From assembly GCA_012845835.1 (NCBI GenBank), contig JABAKD010000009.1:14540274-14604273 (forward strand): a DNA stretch of 64,000 nt. Reading direction: 5' to 3'. Positions 46,747 through 57,975 of this stretch are shown here, piece after piece. Source of the stretch: Undaria pinnatifida. Its lineage: Eukaryota > Sar > Phaeophyceae > Laminariales > Alariaceae. The notes beneath the pieces are model-generated. The model was not told the DNA's origin. It searched no databases and saw nothing but the letters and a program-made list of their open reading frames with translations. The translations under genes and the position numbers were made by a program. Position 1 is the stretch's first letter, and every line of letters starts with the position of its first letter.

Positions 46747-49700
46747 TCATGTTCGTCTACGGTTTCGCCTGCAACTTGCCTGTGCTTGGTGCTGAAGTCC
46801 CGCCAAAACGATGCTCGCGGGTAGCGACTCTCCCTCGAGACCCGCCTCGTCAGGAGTTTCTTTCGGAGCGTGCGTTGTTTTAGCGACTGTCGCGAGCTTG
46901 CCATCTCTACTGTAGCTAGGGGTGTCGCTGATGGTTGCTTGTGCGCTCCTCAAATGCATGGGCCCGCTACGACTGATGCCGCCGCTGCTGCGGCTACCGT
47001 TGTTGACGATCTTGTTGTTTCCGCTGCTGCTGCTGTTATCACTGTTGTTGTTGTTGCTGTTGTTGTTGCCGCCGCCGCCGCTGCTGCTGTTGCCCCTGCG
47101 GTTGGTGTTGTTATTGTTGGTGCCACTGCTGCTGCTGCTGCTCCTGCTGCTGCTGCTCCTGCTGCTGCTGCTGCCTCTGTCACCGGAATCAACGTCGCCT
47201 TGACGGTGATCGTCGCCGTTGCGGGCTACACTTTCCTCGCTTTCGTCGTCCCTCTGCAGCACGGACGAAACGGAGAGAACAGCGCCAAGGTAATGAAAAG
47301 TCCGCAGTTTCTTGGAGCAACCTTGCGGGTCTCCCATGCAGTCGTGTTTTTGTGTGCATGCAAAACGCGGTCGACAGCAAGGAGCATCAAATTTGGCGTC
47401 GAAGGTCAATTTATTTATCTTCGTCGCAAACATTGAGCACAGGTTGCTTTGGGCAAACGCATGGAGTGCAGTATGGGGCTCAATCCTACTGGCCCTTTTT
47501 CTTCGATAATTTTTCGTCGCAATATATTTTAAAATTCGAATTTCAACCAAGTGACATTTATTGGATAACTCACAACGCACAATGAGGGGAGAAACGGGGT
47601 ATGCACATGCAAGTCGTACGACTCTTTTCGTCGTTTTCCGGGTAAGTGGCGTGGGCACACACAAGGGTGGGTGGTTCGCTTTGCTTCCTTTGACGCTCGA
47701 GACGCAGCGTGAAGTCGGTGCTACACAAAATCGGAGCTGACACTCTCGGCACGGAGGGACAAAGGTCTCCACTCAGCCCCTCGATATTAACAGCAGGCCT
47801 ATTCGAAGCTAGCTATCGTTAACAAAACTACAACGCCAGACTAATAAAACTTACCACTCTGGACTGAAACATAAGGACCCTCGAGGCCTTATTATGTATA
47901 CCAAAGGGTCCTTAAATTTCCGTCCAGACTGGCGGATAATATCCTCGGCGAAATTTAGATGAAGCCCGCTAACTTCTACATTCGGCGCGATCGCATACCC
48001 TACGGCAGTTCCGGCGCTCTGGATAAGGCGCCGATGCCTTGGGTTGGGCTAGGTATCTCACTTGGCAAAAAAAGGGTGTTTGCCTGCATTAACTTCGGTG
48101 GAACAGACCCAAAAAAAGAAAAAAAAAGTACTGTTTCCCCGCAGTTGTCAGGCTACATTTTTCTCATGGGGCTCTTTCTTGTGAGAGGGCCGGTTAGTGT
48201 ATTGTGAGTCCTGCCGACGACGCCATTAGTGAGGTGACAGCAGGTCTGCCAACTAAGCATGTCCTTGGTGCTACTCACTTTCGCGAAGCTCAGAGGTTGA
48301 GACAAGCACCTTTATCAATCCCACGAGTCGTGATGACGTCTGAACAGGAAGGGGTCATGCCCTTCCCGTTTCAGATTTATCCCGAACACGAAATGTCATC
48401 CCAAAAGTACGAAAACGGACATTTTACGTGTTTTGAGGAAATGACCGGCCTTTTAAGGCCGTGCCATAACAGTGTGTAGTCATCAAGGAACAAAAACGTA
48501 GAGCAGGGCCGCCCAACCGGGGATATTCCGCAACGAAATTCCCACTTCAACAAAGCCGTTTCAATATTGTAACTCCCTGCTATCATCAACCATCGTCATT
48601 GCTGTATCATAAATCAAGCACAACCAATAAGCTAAGCTTCATTTAGGGGCTTCTTTTTACGAAAGGGGCCGGTAGTCTACCTTCTAAAACCCACCTCTTT
48701 ATCGAAGCTGGCTCCGGACCAAGTGCTGCCTGACACGGAGCCGCAGCTGCTCTCGCTCCAGATGGATGACGAGTTTGCGGAATGCTCGCCCCTCCCCCTC
48801 CATCGTGGTGCCAACCCATCCGTTGTACCCCCCTCCGACTCTGTCGCCGCCAAACAGTCACCGGCGTCGAAAGATCCCGATGATCTAGAAAATGTGATGC
48901 CTATAGCTCCGTGCTCCACCTTTAACCTACCTTGCCGTCTAAAATGCTCTTGGTTTACGATGTGTGTGTCCTTTCCGGCCGCCACCACAGCACGCTGCCC
49001 GTGTGCGGCCTGATGCTCCATGAATCCGCCAGCGGTCTTATCCCATCTCTGAGGAAAGTGGTCTCGATCATCCCCGTCATCGTCCTTTCCACCCGCCGCC
49101 ATGCGCTGCGCGTCTGGTACATGATGCTCCATGATGGATTCCCGAGCGGTTTCTTCCCATCTTCGGGTAAATCGACCCCTCGCGTCCGCACTCACCGCCG
49201 TTGGCGGTGGTGCTCGAGGTCTTTGCTTGCTGTAGCTGCTGCTACTACCGCTTCCCGTTCCGAGGCCAGCGGGTGCTGTCCTCGGCAGCGGCGTCACTTG
49301 TCGATCGGTTCGAGGGGAGTTTTTTCTGATGCGGAGGCGGACGGCTTTGTTCGTCGTGAACATTTTATTGGCCAAGGTCCATGGTTTCGGGGCGGTGTTC
49401 TCCCGCCACTGCTCCGCAGTGTCTGTTGTTAGCGTGCTCCTGCTGGGCGTCGCTGTTGCTGCCGCCGCGGATGGAGGAGGGAGACTGCTGTGTCTTCCTC
49501 GTCCATGCTGTTTGCTGTCGACAGATGATGCTGCTTGGTGGCGGTTACAGCAGCAGTTGTTGTTGTAGTCGGCAGTAGCAGCAGCGGTATCGTTGAGGCA
49601 ATTGCTGTCGTCGTCGTAATCACCGCAATCGCAGCAAGGAGCTTGTTGTTGTTTTTGTTGTTGTCTCGAGGAGTCGCCCACCGCGGAGCGGCAGTCGTCA

Positions 49701-51304
49701 GCATCGGCGACAGCACCCGAAGGAGCTGTTTCTGACCCTGTGTTGGCATCATCCATCAAGGTGGGTACAGCCGTGACAAACGTCGGCCTGCCTTTGTACG
49801 AGCGGGTTGGCGCTTCACCCCTTTCGTCTCGCCTGGGAGGGGGCGCAATCGGAAGACTCGCCCCGTCCTCGGCCGCACCGTCCGCTACCACCGGCACCTT
49901 AGTCCGAAACGAGCACGTACCATTGGTATCCGATTCGCCGCTTCTTCTTTCCGGGCGAGCGGTGGCGCGCGGCGCTTTCGTGCTACTGCTAGGCGGTGAG
50001 GGGGGGAGCGGGCAGGCGAGTTGTAGGGCATACTCAGTAGCGCGGGGCGACGGGATGAGGCGTTCCGGTTTTCCAATGTTCGACAGTTGCGGTCTACGTA
50101 CACACTAGGTACCGTTCATGTGTCTCTTCCGCACCGCCCCTCTGCGCTTTAACCCTTTTCTGTGCGAATTTCATTTTTTTTAGGGCAAACTGTACGTTTG
50201 CGAGGAGCGCCCAGACAGCACGCTTTTCCACTGGACACAAGAAATAACCCGTCCTTCTGCCGAGTGCACTCTACAGTTCGTGGGGAACATTATGGTTCGC
50301 ACACCACTGTTGCAGCGTTACTGTCGAAATCTGCGCGTTTTGTCGCTGTTCCCTCGTGAAACACTTGCCATTTCGCACAGCCGGGGAGTTGACAGCCGAC
50401 TTGCAACATCCGGCTTACTTGCCCGTCTCGCCGTTACGGGGGGAGAAGAATGTGATAAGGCTTGGTGCGGGACAGTAGTTTGGTTAACCTTTTACCATTA
50501 GCCCAGTGGCCTGTTAGCAACACCCTCGATTCTAGTACCTTAGTCCTTCTGCTGCTGCTGCTGCAAAAAAAAAAAAAATCGTTGTCACTCTACTTTCAAG
50601 TAGTTTTTCTCCAAAAACCTGGACGCAGTTCTAAAAATCGTTGACACTCCCCCGACGGGCAAGAGAAGAGGGCCACGACGCATTACAACCTTCGCAGGCC
50701 AACGGCTTAGAGCAAAAAGAGATTACGCGTCTGCCAGGCACCCCTTATTTTATGTTGTTCCCTCATTAACGCATCGACATCATCTAGTCTGATGCCACAA
50801 GACGAGGCTCCAACATTTCTGGAGTGGAAGAATATCTCGAGCTGAATATAAACCCAACCAAAATAATACTCGCAACTGAAGCAAGCCCATATCACATCAG
50901 ATAGGAAATAGCCGTTAAGTCAGAAATCAGAAATCGGCGTAGTGTATACCGAAATCAGGAATCAGCAGGCACACCTTCGCAGGCTAAGCGGCTTCGCGAA
51001 ACTCATCCGCGTGGGTCGAGCCGGACACCCTGTCATACCTCGGAGCGGCACGTGAAGGTGGCGTCGGTCTCGCGAAGTTTCCTTGGACAGACTCAAGCGA
51101 GCAGCTGCCCTCAGCGGTCATCACGCCCGTCGATCCTTTCCCCCCGATTGACAAACACGTCCCCTCGATCGGCGCTATTTCTCCATCCACCCCCGCATGG
51201 TTACTTGTGCGCCATTGATGACATGGGAGGTAATCGAGGGATCCGTTGCAGCCCTCCGCCCCACCACAACAGCTACCGAACGCGGAATTGGCGCTAGCTG
51301 TCAC
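46747..51304 (-). CDS. Low-complexity Ser/Asn/Gln-rich protein with internal duplication, unknown
   Basis: Three exons join in phase: about 51304-51039 (donor gtatga; true start unclear, ATG within GVMTAEG possible), 50093-48681 (acceptor cgtag, donor gtagac) and 47251-46747 (acceptor tgcagag, stop). They make over 600 residues. Exon 2 is Pro/Ser/Asp-rich with Gln and Cys/Asn runs. It holds a duplicated unit of about 37 residues, seen as TRRWEETARESIMEHH and PQRWDKTAGGFMEHQ, at about 48970-49180; the DNA repeats as well. Exon 3 opens acidic (RDDESEESVARNGDD), then has Ser and Asn homopolymer runs from AGC/AAC triplets. No catalytic motif is seen. Such proteins are often regulators or scaffolds, but I assign no function. 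The plus strand is also open here because of the triplets. Confidence 0.5.
47850..47940. mobile_element. Hairpin MITE-like element
   Basis: The left arm ccactctggactgaaa, then taaggaccct, pairs with agggtcctta, then ttccgtccagactggcgg. The arms are about 30 bp with a loop of about 27 bp. It lies in intron 2 of the Ser/Asn-rich gene. Confidence 0.6.
47960..48480 (+). other. Two adjacent plus-strand open frames, unrecognised
   Basis: Frames 47959-48207 and 48204-48479 overlap by 4 bases and contain MPWVGLGISLGKKRVFAC and MPFPFQIYPEHEMSSQK. Their amino-acid composition is protein-like. They lie within an intron of the minus-strand gene. They could be a relic of an element or chance. Confidence 0.25.
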
Positions 51305-53940
51305 AACAGTTGTTGTGTTCGCCGATTCTTGTCCCAGTAAACGCCGAGGGAAGGACGGGACGAGGCTGGTCGGAAAAGGAAGATCGGTTTAAGAACGTCC
51401 GGTCGGAGCAGCGGGCGGGTCGGTGGGTATGCGGGCGGGCGGGCGGGCGGGCGAGTAGACAAGTTGTCATTCTAAGTTTAGGACGAATGATCGTCGACTT
51501 CAGATATAGTGACCGTTGCCGACTACTCGGTAGCCTTTACTACATCACCAAATTATGATGCAGGACAAAGTATGGCATTCGGAGAATCGTATTTTATGCT
51601 CCGTACGAGCTTTAATATGGACAATAAAACGTTCCAAGCAAAATAGAAATATCCCATTGCTCTTTTCGAGTCAAATTTAGTGTGGATAACGTCGGTGTCG
51701 GGGTTAGGAATAGAGTTATGGTCACGGCCTAAAGCATTCTTTGGAGCAGTTAAAAAAATGTGCCTTTCACATAATACTGGAGCAACACGCGGGCCACACA
51801 AAATTGCCCCGAAACCCATCCTTTTGTCGCCTGCCAGGTAAATAATAATTCAACGGTGTAGTATAGGCGGGCTCCGACTAAGCTATTTATAGTTATCTGC
51901 CGCACTGCTTAGGCTTGGAAGACTGAGTATTGAGCACAGGATATTGGATAGGCCGTCAGCAGAGAGGGAATCGCGTTCTATTAGCTTTCTTGCCACATCC
52001 TTACCGCAACAAAAAGCAATCAAGCGCAATCGTTGAGCCGACTTTTAGCGTAACTGCACGATCGCCGGCTGGTGGTTATTGGGGCAGTCGGGGTTTGGCA
52101 GGTGCTTATTCGTCGATCAAGCCACCGTAGGCGAACATATGATCCAATCAATCATCCCGATCACACCCCGTGGATCTACGGTCTCTAACTACAGCCGTCA
52201 GAGCGTAACACCTTTGATATAAACCCTTGCTGCCGCTCGAGCGCATGTTTGAAACCTCCGCCGCGAAAGCTGCCTCGAAGTTCGGTTCACGTTGGCGTCC
52301 GCTTCGGTTTCGCCCCTCCCCGTGACGACCCGTTTTGCACGAATAGTCCGAGCTCCCCGCGGTCGACGTTTTTTTCGCCCCGGCGCTACTACTCTTGACG
52401 TGTTTTTGATGCGCCTCTTGTCTCGCACACACGTCTCTCCACGCGCCCTGCACGGCAATGTCGCAAAAGGGGTACAAGGGTGGCCAAAGAAAGTTACAAA
52501 TTATCAGGGCTCTTCACGGACCACGAACCGGCCCGCGGGCTGAAGCAGAAGGCTGTCATAACCTCGTGGGTCTGGTCGGGTTGGATGAGGGGGTGCTGCC
52601 AATTTCACGGGTCGGATCGGGTCGGATCGGGTCAGGTCAGGAAGTTTTATCAAATCTCACGGGTCGGGGTCGGGTCACCCAGACGCGAGGTTGATCAGGG
52701 GGTGTTACCAATCTCACGGATCGGATCGGGTCGAATCGGGTCGAATCGGGTCGAATCGGGTCGGATCGGGTCGGGTCAGGAACTTTATCAAATCTCACGG
52801 GTCGGGGTCGGGTCATACCCGGACGCGATCCAGCCCGCAATAAGTGATCCGACCAATGGAATGCCCTGAAAATTATCTTGCTGGTGCTTTGTCGGAACAA
52901 GATGATGGGTGAAGCAGCGGGTGGGGTGGAGCTCGCGAGGGTCACAATTTTTTCAACTGGAATGCCAAGCTGAATGGAAGCAGCGGAAGATTTCCGAGGA
53001 AGTAGTGGAAGCTTCCCATGGAAGTTTCCATCCACTTTCACAAAAAACATAAATAATACCAGGTGCTGCGTATGAGACCGGCGGTTGAGACCGGCAGTCG
53101 GTACTTCTTTTTGGCGTTCATGAAACACTGATCTCCGCGGCTCTCCTGAAAACGCATACTTGCGGGGGGCACACCGCCACACCCCTGCACACCGTACACA
53201 TGCAAGGGGCTGCGATGGTACATGTCATCAGGACGTGTGAAGCACGTTTGCAGCTATGTCGAAGTCTTCCGGTCGTATTCTTTCCCCCCCCCCTGCACTC
53301 CAAAAATAACGAATGAACCAGTACTTATCCCATAGCTAAGCGTCTAATAATAGTTAAATTACCCCCCCTCCCCTATATTAAAATGCCGCTGCCTTTGGAT
53401 AATGGAAAACAATTCAGTGTTTCAACCCCAACTATACGTTACCGTCTATCTTTCTTCAGCTTTACCGGATTAGTTTATTTTACATACTAGGTAGTATACA
53501 GGATACCTAAGGTATTAATAGCGAGAAACACAAGTACTGATCCAGGCTGGGTTTCTTAGTGGGGAGGCGGTGAATTCTACACTAAATTTAGTCTAACGAC
53601 TCCAGAATTTTCTCTATTCCTGTAAATATCCGTCCGCCTTGCTCTTCTCATATTACCCTGTTTTCTGTTTGGTGGCCTTTGTGTACTGTATTTCCCTCGA
53701 CACCGTTCCAAAGATCGAACACTCCGTCCCACCAATAAAAAGGACTACAACGTTTTCACAATATGAGTGATTTCGACATTTTGCGAAACACGCAACCTGG
53801 CCGATAGTCGCCAGGTGGCGGCCAGACCAGCGGAGAACCACCAGGCCCGGGCTTCTTCTTCCGAGAGAGGCGCTGACCTGTTGTGCCATATGTGCGAGGT
53901 AGTCACGGGCGGGTGGGAAGATCGAGGAGCAAGCTCTTGT
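51305..53940. other. Gene-poor region with (gggtc)/(gggtcgaatc) repeats
   Basis: Two units of about 115 bp at 52590-52690 and 52695-52815 contain strings of gggtcgaatc/gggtcggatc followed by atcaaatctcacgggtcggg. They resemble 45230-45400. A minus-strand frame of 109 codons (52148-52477) is basic and Ser-rich but has no splice partner. The rest is featureless. Confidence 0.5.
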
Positions 53941-54277
53941 TTAAGTTTTGTACGGCGCGGGGAAAATGTCGTTAGTGGTGCGGTGGAGCTAGCTAGGGAT
54001 ACCCTTTTTGAGTAAAAGCGAAGCAGTCGCAACCGAGAGTGCCCGTCAATACAGAAACAGCGTGGATGTCACGGGCCACTCTGCGTGGTCGGTGTACATG
54101 TTTTACAATCGGCGGAGAGGGACGGGGGGACGGGGGGGGGGGGGGGGGAAGTGACCAAACCCGCGCACCTGAGAGAGAGATACTATCTTGTGCGTGCCTC
54201 GCACGCCCTTTTCCGGCAAGCGGTGCACGTGAAGGGCCTTGCGGTCGAGGTCGAGGGCCACTACGGTGCACTGGCCA
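53941..54277 (-). CDS. Two 3'-terminal exons of an unknown gene
   Basis: Exon 54277-54169 (acceptor gtgcgcag after a pyrimidine tract, donor gtgcgc) reads GQCTVVALDLDRKALHVHRL and VRGTHKIVSLSQ, alternating like beta strands. It joins in phase 0 to exon 53988-53941, reading LHRTTNDIFPAPYKT and a stop. Codon use is GC-rich. Upstream exons were not found. The opposite strand of the first exon is also open, so the call is tentative. Confidence 0.35.
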
Positions 54278-54304
54278 CTGCGCACAGCGACAAAGTGAAG
54301 GGGT

Positions 54305-54410
54305 AGGCAGAGACGCGAAGATTGAGACAGAGAGAGGGACACACAGAGATAGAGGCGAAGAGAGATAGATAGATGGATAGATAGGGGGAGAGAGATGTAG
54401 GGAGACGCAG
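54305..54410. repeat. GA/GATA-rich simple repeat
   Basis: Purine-rich stretch with gagaga and gatagatagatggatagata runs. Confidence 0.7.
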
Positions 54411-54869
54411 GGGTGAGGATAGCGAGCGTAGTGTGCTATTCATTCATTTCGACAGGCAGCAGAACGACAGTGCTATATTGGCGCCATACCAAAGCAAACA
54501 AATGGCGGCGCGAGCGAATCAAAGCCCGACAAAAAATACTAAAAACAGAACAAGCGGGGCCTGATCAAACGTCCGATCGCGTGACGTTTTGGGCCTTCGT
54601 CGTTCTTGTTGGCCCTGTCTGCACCAAACGCCACCGTACGTGTGACGAAATTGGGCCCTACGCCAAAGAAAACGTGTGGATTTCGGCTCTACGCCCATTC
54701 TACAATGTCTGGGCTCATGTTATCATCTCGATAGAAGCGCGCGATTTTCGTCGAATCGGTTGGGTTTCTCGGTCCCGCGCTGCGATATCATCCTTGGAGC
54801 CGAAGCAGCTGCGTTTTTCGCCAGCATAGATATTGTTGATTTTTTTCTTGCGTGAAAAAAATGACGAGC

Positions 54870-55095
54870 GAAAAGCGCGAAAGCATGAGTTTACTGCAGC
54901 AAAGTCGGGTGAAAAACAACGATAATAGAATGCTGAAAAAAGTGGGAATGCTGGAGCCTACGCGCGCAAAAAACAAACGTAGGCATGTACCCGGAGGGAA
55001 GAAGGGAAGACAGACTCCCGTGACTACGGCCTGCCCAGAAGCTCGGGAAGGGTAAAAAAACTCTTACGAAGTTGAGCTGGAGAGTAGAAGTGATG
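54870..55095 (+). mobile_element. Diverged SINE, 3' two-thirds
   Basis: Sense orientation: gcgaaagcgcgaaagc, gtgggaatgctggagcc, ggagggaagaaggga, cccgtgactacggcctgccc, then gagctggagagtagaagtg and an A-rich tail. It shares its end with the fragment at 20955 rather than with the copies at 33805-34432, suggesting two subfamilies with different 3' ends. Confidence 0.6.
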
Positions 55096-55775
55096 ATTGA
55101 AAATAATAGAAAACAAGAACAAGTCACTACTGTTGGGGGGCCCGCGCGCCTCACCCTGCGTACTCCACAGGTGTCGCGGCTACTGCTCCATCCCTGCTGT
55201 GAGCTCTCGTCCTGTTCAGCCATCTGCACCTGGTCTCAAGGCGCCAAGTGCTGTTTTAGCATCAGACGCGTTCCACGGTGGGGCTGGTTGCACTTTTTGG
55301 GGAAACGATTTCGGACTGACGGGGGGGGGGGGGGGGGGGCTCGAACGAGGAACTGCCGTTTATCGTTGAAATCGTCATCTGTGTTTGCACAGCAGCGCCA
55401 TTCGATTCGATGTGCACCTACAGCAGGCCGTGGGATGATATTGTCGGAGCCATTCCACGGTAGGGCTTGACCTTTTTTAGCCAAAAAAAGGTACACCTGT
55501 CCGGTTGAGCTCCTCGATTGAAAAACTATCGGTTAGGCATAAGTCAAGTAATTTCACGAGTGCATTTGTTTTTTTGGACTAAGGCATAGAAGCTTGGTCG
55601 GGCTGCGTGAACGAATGCCTTCGAAGTACTGTTTCGGGTGAAATGTTTGAGCTCCTCACGTTAGAAGCTCGGAAAATTCTTGGAATATGCTGCACCCCTA
55701 GCGTGGGAAGACTCGTCTCGATAACCCTCTTTTATTTGGGGAGGCGGGGAGACGGGGGGGGGGGGGGGGGGGGGG

Positions 55776-55985
55776 CGTACTCATTTGTTGCTTGCCCTAG
55801 TCATTTGACCATTGACCACGCATCCCTTTCGAGACGGAGCACTGTCCCTACTACAGTACTAATAGAGACACCTCCAACATTTGGGTGCTCCTTACGCTTC
55901 TTCCATATATGACGTAAAAAAATGTTTGCTTTTTTTTATCCTATCCCCGTCCTGTTTCGCCGTCTGCAGCCACCATCTCTCTCCT
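55776..55985 (-). mobile_element. 5'-truncated LINE 3'-end copy next to a poly-G run
   Basis: Antisense to the LINE: cgtactcatttgttgcttgc, then ccattgaccacgcatcccttt, cacctccaacatttgggtgc and ccgtcctgtttcgccgtctg. It covers the same terminal part as the copy at 43660. The poly-G run at about 55755-55775 abuts it at the position where the LINE frame passes into its tail. Confidence 0.7.
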
Positions 55986-55989
55986 GGGT

Positions 55990-56700
55990 ATTTGGGGAAG
56001 GGGGGGGGGGTGTAGAGCCCTCCTTGAGTGAGCCGTTTCAGAAACAAGGTGCACTCCCACCGTGCTCTTTAGAAAGACTGGTACTATTAGAACCATGCAT
56101 CATTATTAGTGTTTTTCGTTTGGTTTGTTGCTCAGCACGCGGGGAGGGGGGGGGCTGGGGATGGTAACATCCACGTGAATCGTCAGGTGTGGCAACGAGG
56201 GGATGTATCCTCAGCACATGCGGACGGGCATCCACGACTGCTCAGCGCGGATGTACATCCCGGGCGAGGACCCCCTGCTGGGGTAGGAGGTCTCATCTAA
56301 TCCAATACGTATCTTGCATTACATGCGAAGGAGCAGAAACAATACTTCGGGTGAAAGACGTGCTATGCAGCGATGGCAAACGAAGGAGACCTTAACCTGC
56401 CGCAACTAGCCCCGCTCGCCTCCGATCAACACCGCACCTATCCCAATCTCCCCCTGACTAATGTCCCACTCGTAACCGTGGCAGATCCCACTCCGAGCGA
56501 ATAGCTGCTGGTAATACGCCAAGTGGAAACAGGCTTGTCCCACCGGCTTCAGAACGCGCGTCCAACAGGGATAACGATGCTCCCACAATTGCCCATTTCC
56601 CTGAAATCTAACCCTGTCGCCAAAAAACGCTAGAAAACCATGGAAGCAAAAACCATGTATAAAAATAAGAACACGTGGGAACGAAACAAGTGGCGATGCT
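55990..56700. other. No supported gene
   Basis: Contains short frames. A minus-strand frame (56406-56891) overlaps the last exon of the gene beginning at 57975 in another frame. Confidence 0.45.
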
Positions 56701-56706
56701 TTGTCC

Positions 56707-57975
56707 TCACATAGAATGTCTGGCGCCTGACTTATCCAGATTCCTCTCCTCGGCCGTACCAGTAGCCATGGCGATCCTCCGCTGTTCATGTTCATCGCCC
56801 GAAATCCGACACTCTCTGTCGTCGCCGGATGCCGACTCCCTATGTGACCGTGGCCCGATGGTCGAATCATCACAGCAGTTACCAGATGCAAGATAACCGT
56901 CTTGCAATCCGTTCGTTTGCTGCGGCTCGGGGGAGAAACACGTTGGGGAGCAACATAAAAATTAGGGAAGAATAAAGGGGTTTTGTCTGGGTGGTGTCAA
57001 CCGACACCCCTCGTTGCGCGATTTTTGTCGAAATGGTAAGGGATAAGGACAACGTGTATTTCAGCTTTTGGACAGCGATTTGTGTACGAAACACCCATGG
57101 TCTGACAGATTGCGGGATGAACCCTCCAGATTTTTTTTTGCGGGAATAGACAACACGTCCACGAACCAAACAAAGAGCACAGACACAGTTTTCCTATATA
57201 TTGGACGCACTCTTTGTTTTTACTGGGATGCATTAGTATCTAACCGTTTCCGAAAACAGCGTTTATTGCACAGCCATCGGCCTTGGGGCAGCTTGCGAGT
57301 ACACGTTCATGCCACAACTCAGGGTGCCGAGCTCCCCCCCCTGGTTTTGATGCGTGATTGTCGATCCTCCTGGCGGCCTACTTCCAGAGAATCTCGCGCA
57401 GCTAATAATTTTATCATGCTTTCACATTTAGTGCACACCTGATTTCGAAGTCCCTGGTTGCCACCGTCGTTTCTCATACCGGGCTCCCCTCCCCTGCTCT
57501 TTGGTAGGCTTTGAGACAGAATGGTTGACGGTGTACCCCCACCACCACCACCACAACCCCCCCCACCACCAACACCACCGCCACCACCACCGCCTTCCTC
57601 GCCACCAGTTTCATTCCCTCCTCTTGCCGTGGGGCGTTCTGCTGCACCAACGGTCCCGCCCGACGGCCGACTCGTGCCTTGAACCCTCCGGCGACCTCTA
57701 CCCCCGCCACCACCGCGGTGTATACTTGAAGACTCCCAGTCACTTACCGTGATTTGAACGGAACTCTCGACGCTCAGATTAATCATGCTACCCGCCAGGT
57801 CGATCGCACCACCCGCGAAGCCGTCTGTGCAGTTGCTTGTGCCAAGCCCATCATTCCTGACGGCGTTCCTGGCTTCTCTTGCGTTGTTGGCTTCTCCTTC
57901 CGTCTTGCGACGTTGTTGAGACTTCTTGGGTGGGACGCCAGAAATGGAACTACCCTTCCTAAGAACTTGATTCAT
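56707..57975 (-). CDS. Unknown protein of 165 aa, three exons, CxxC motif
   Basis: Exons 57975-57748 (donor gtaagt, a perfect match), 57438-57382 (acceptor aatcag, donor gtaggc) and 56919-56707 (acceptor ccgcag, stop TGA) join in phase 0 throughout. The product starts MNQVLRKGSSISGVPPKKSQ. It has a basic Gln/Arg/Asn-rich N-terminus, CTKCESMIKLLAARDSLE in exon 2 and a charged, Ser/Glu-rich C-terminus ending DKSGARHSM. The first intron is 309 nt, a multiple of three, and has no stop, so the unspliced form reads on through a Gly-rich stretch. The ATG overlaps the stop of the upstream model (60986-57972), so the two may be one gene. No family recognised. Confidence 0.5.

Noticed and set aside
46870-47436. 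Plus-strand Ala/Val-rich protein opposite the Ser/Asn-rich exon
   Set aside because: Triplet repeats open all frames; the minus strand has consistent splice phases and a mixed, charged composition outside the runs.
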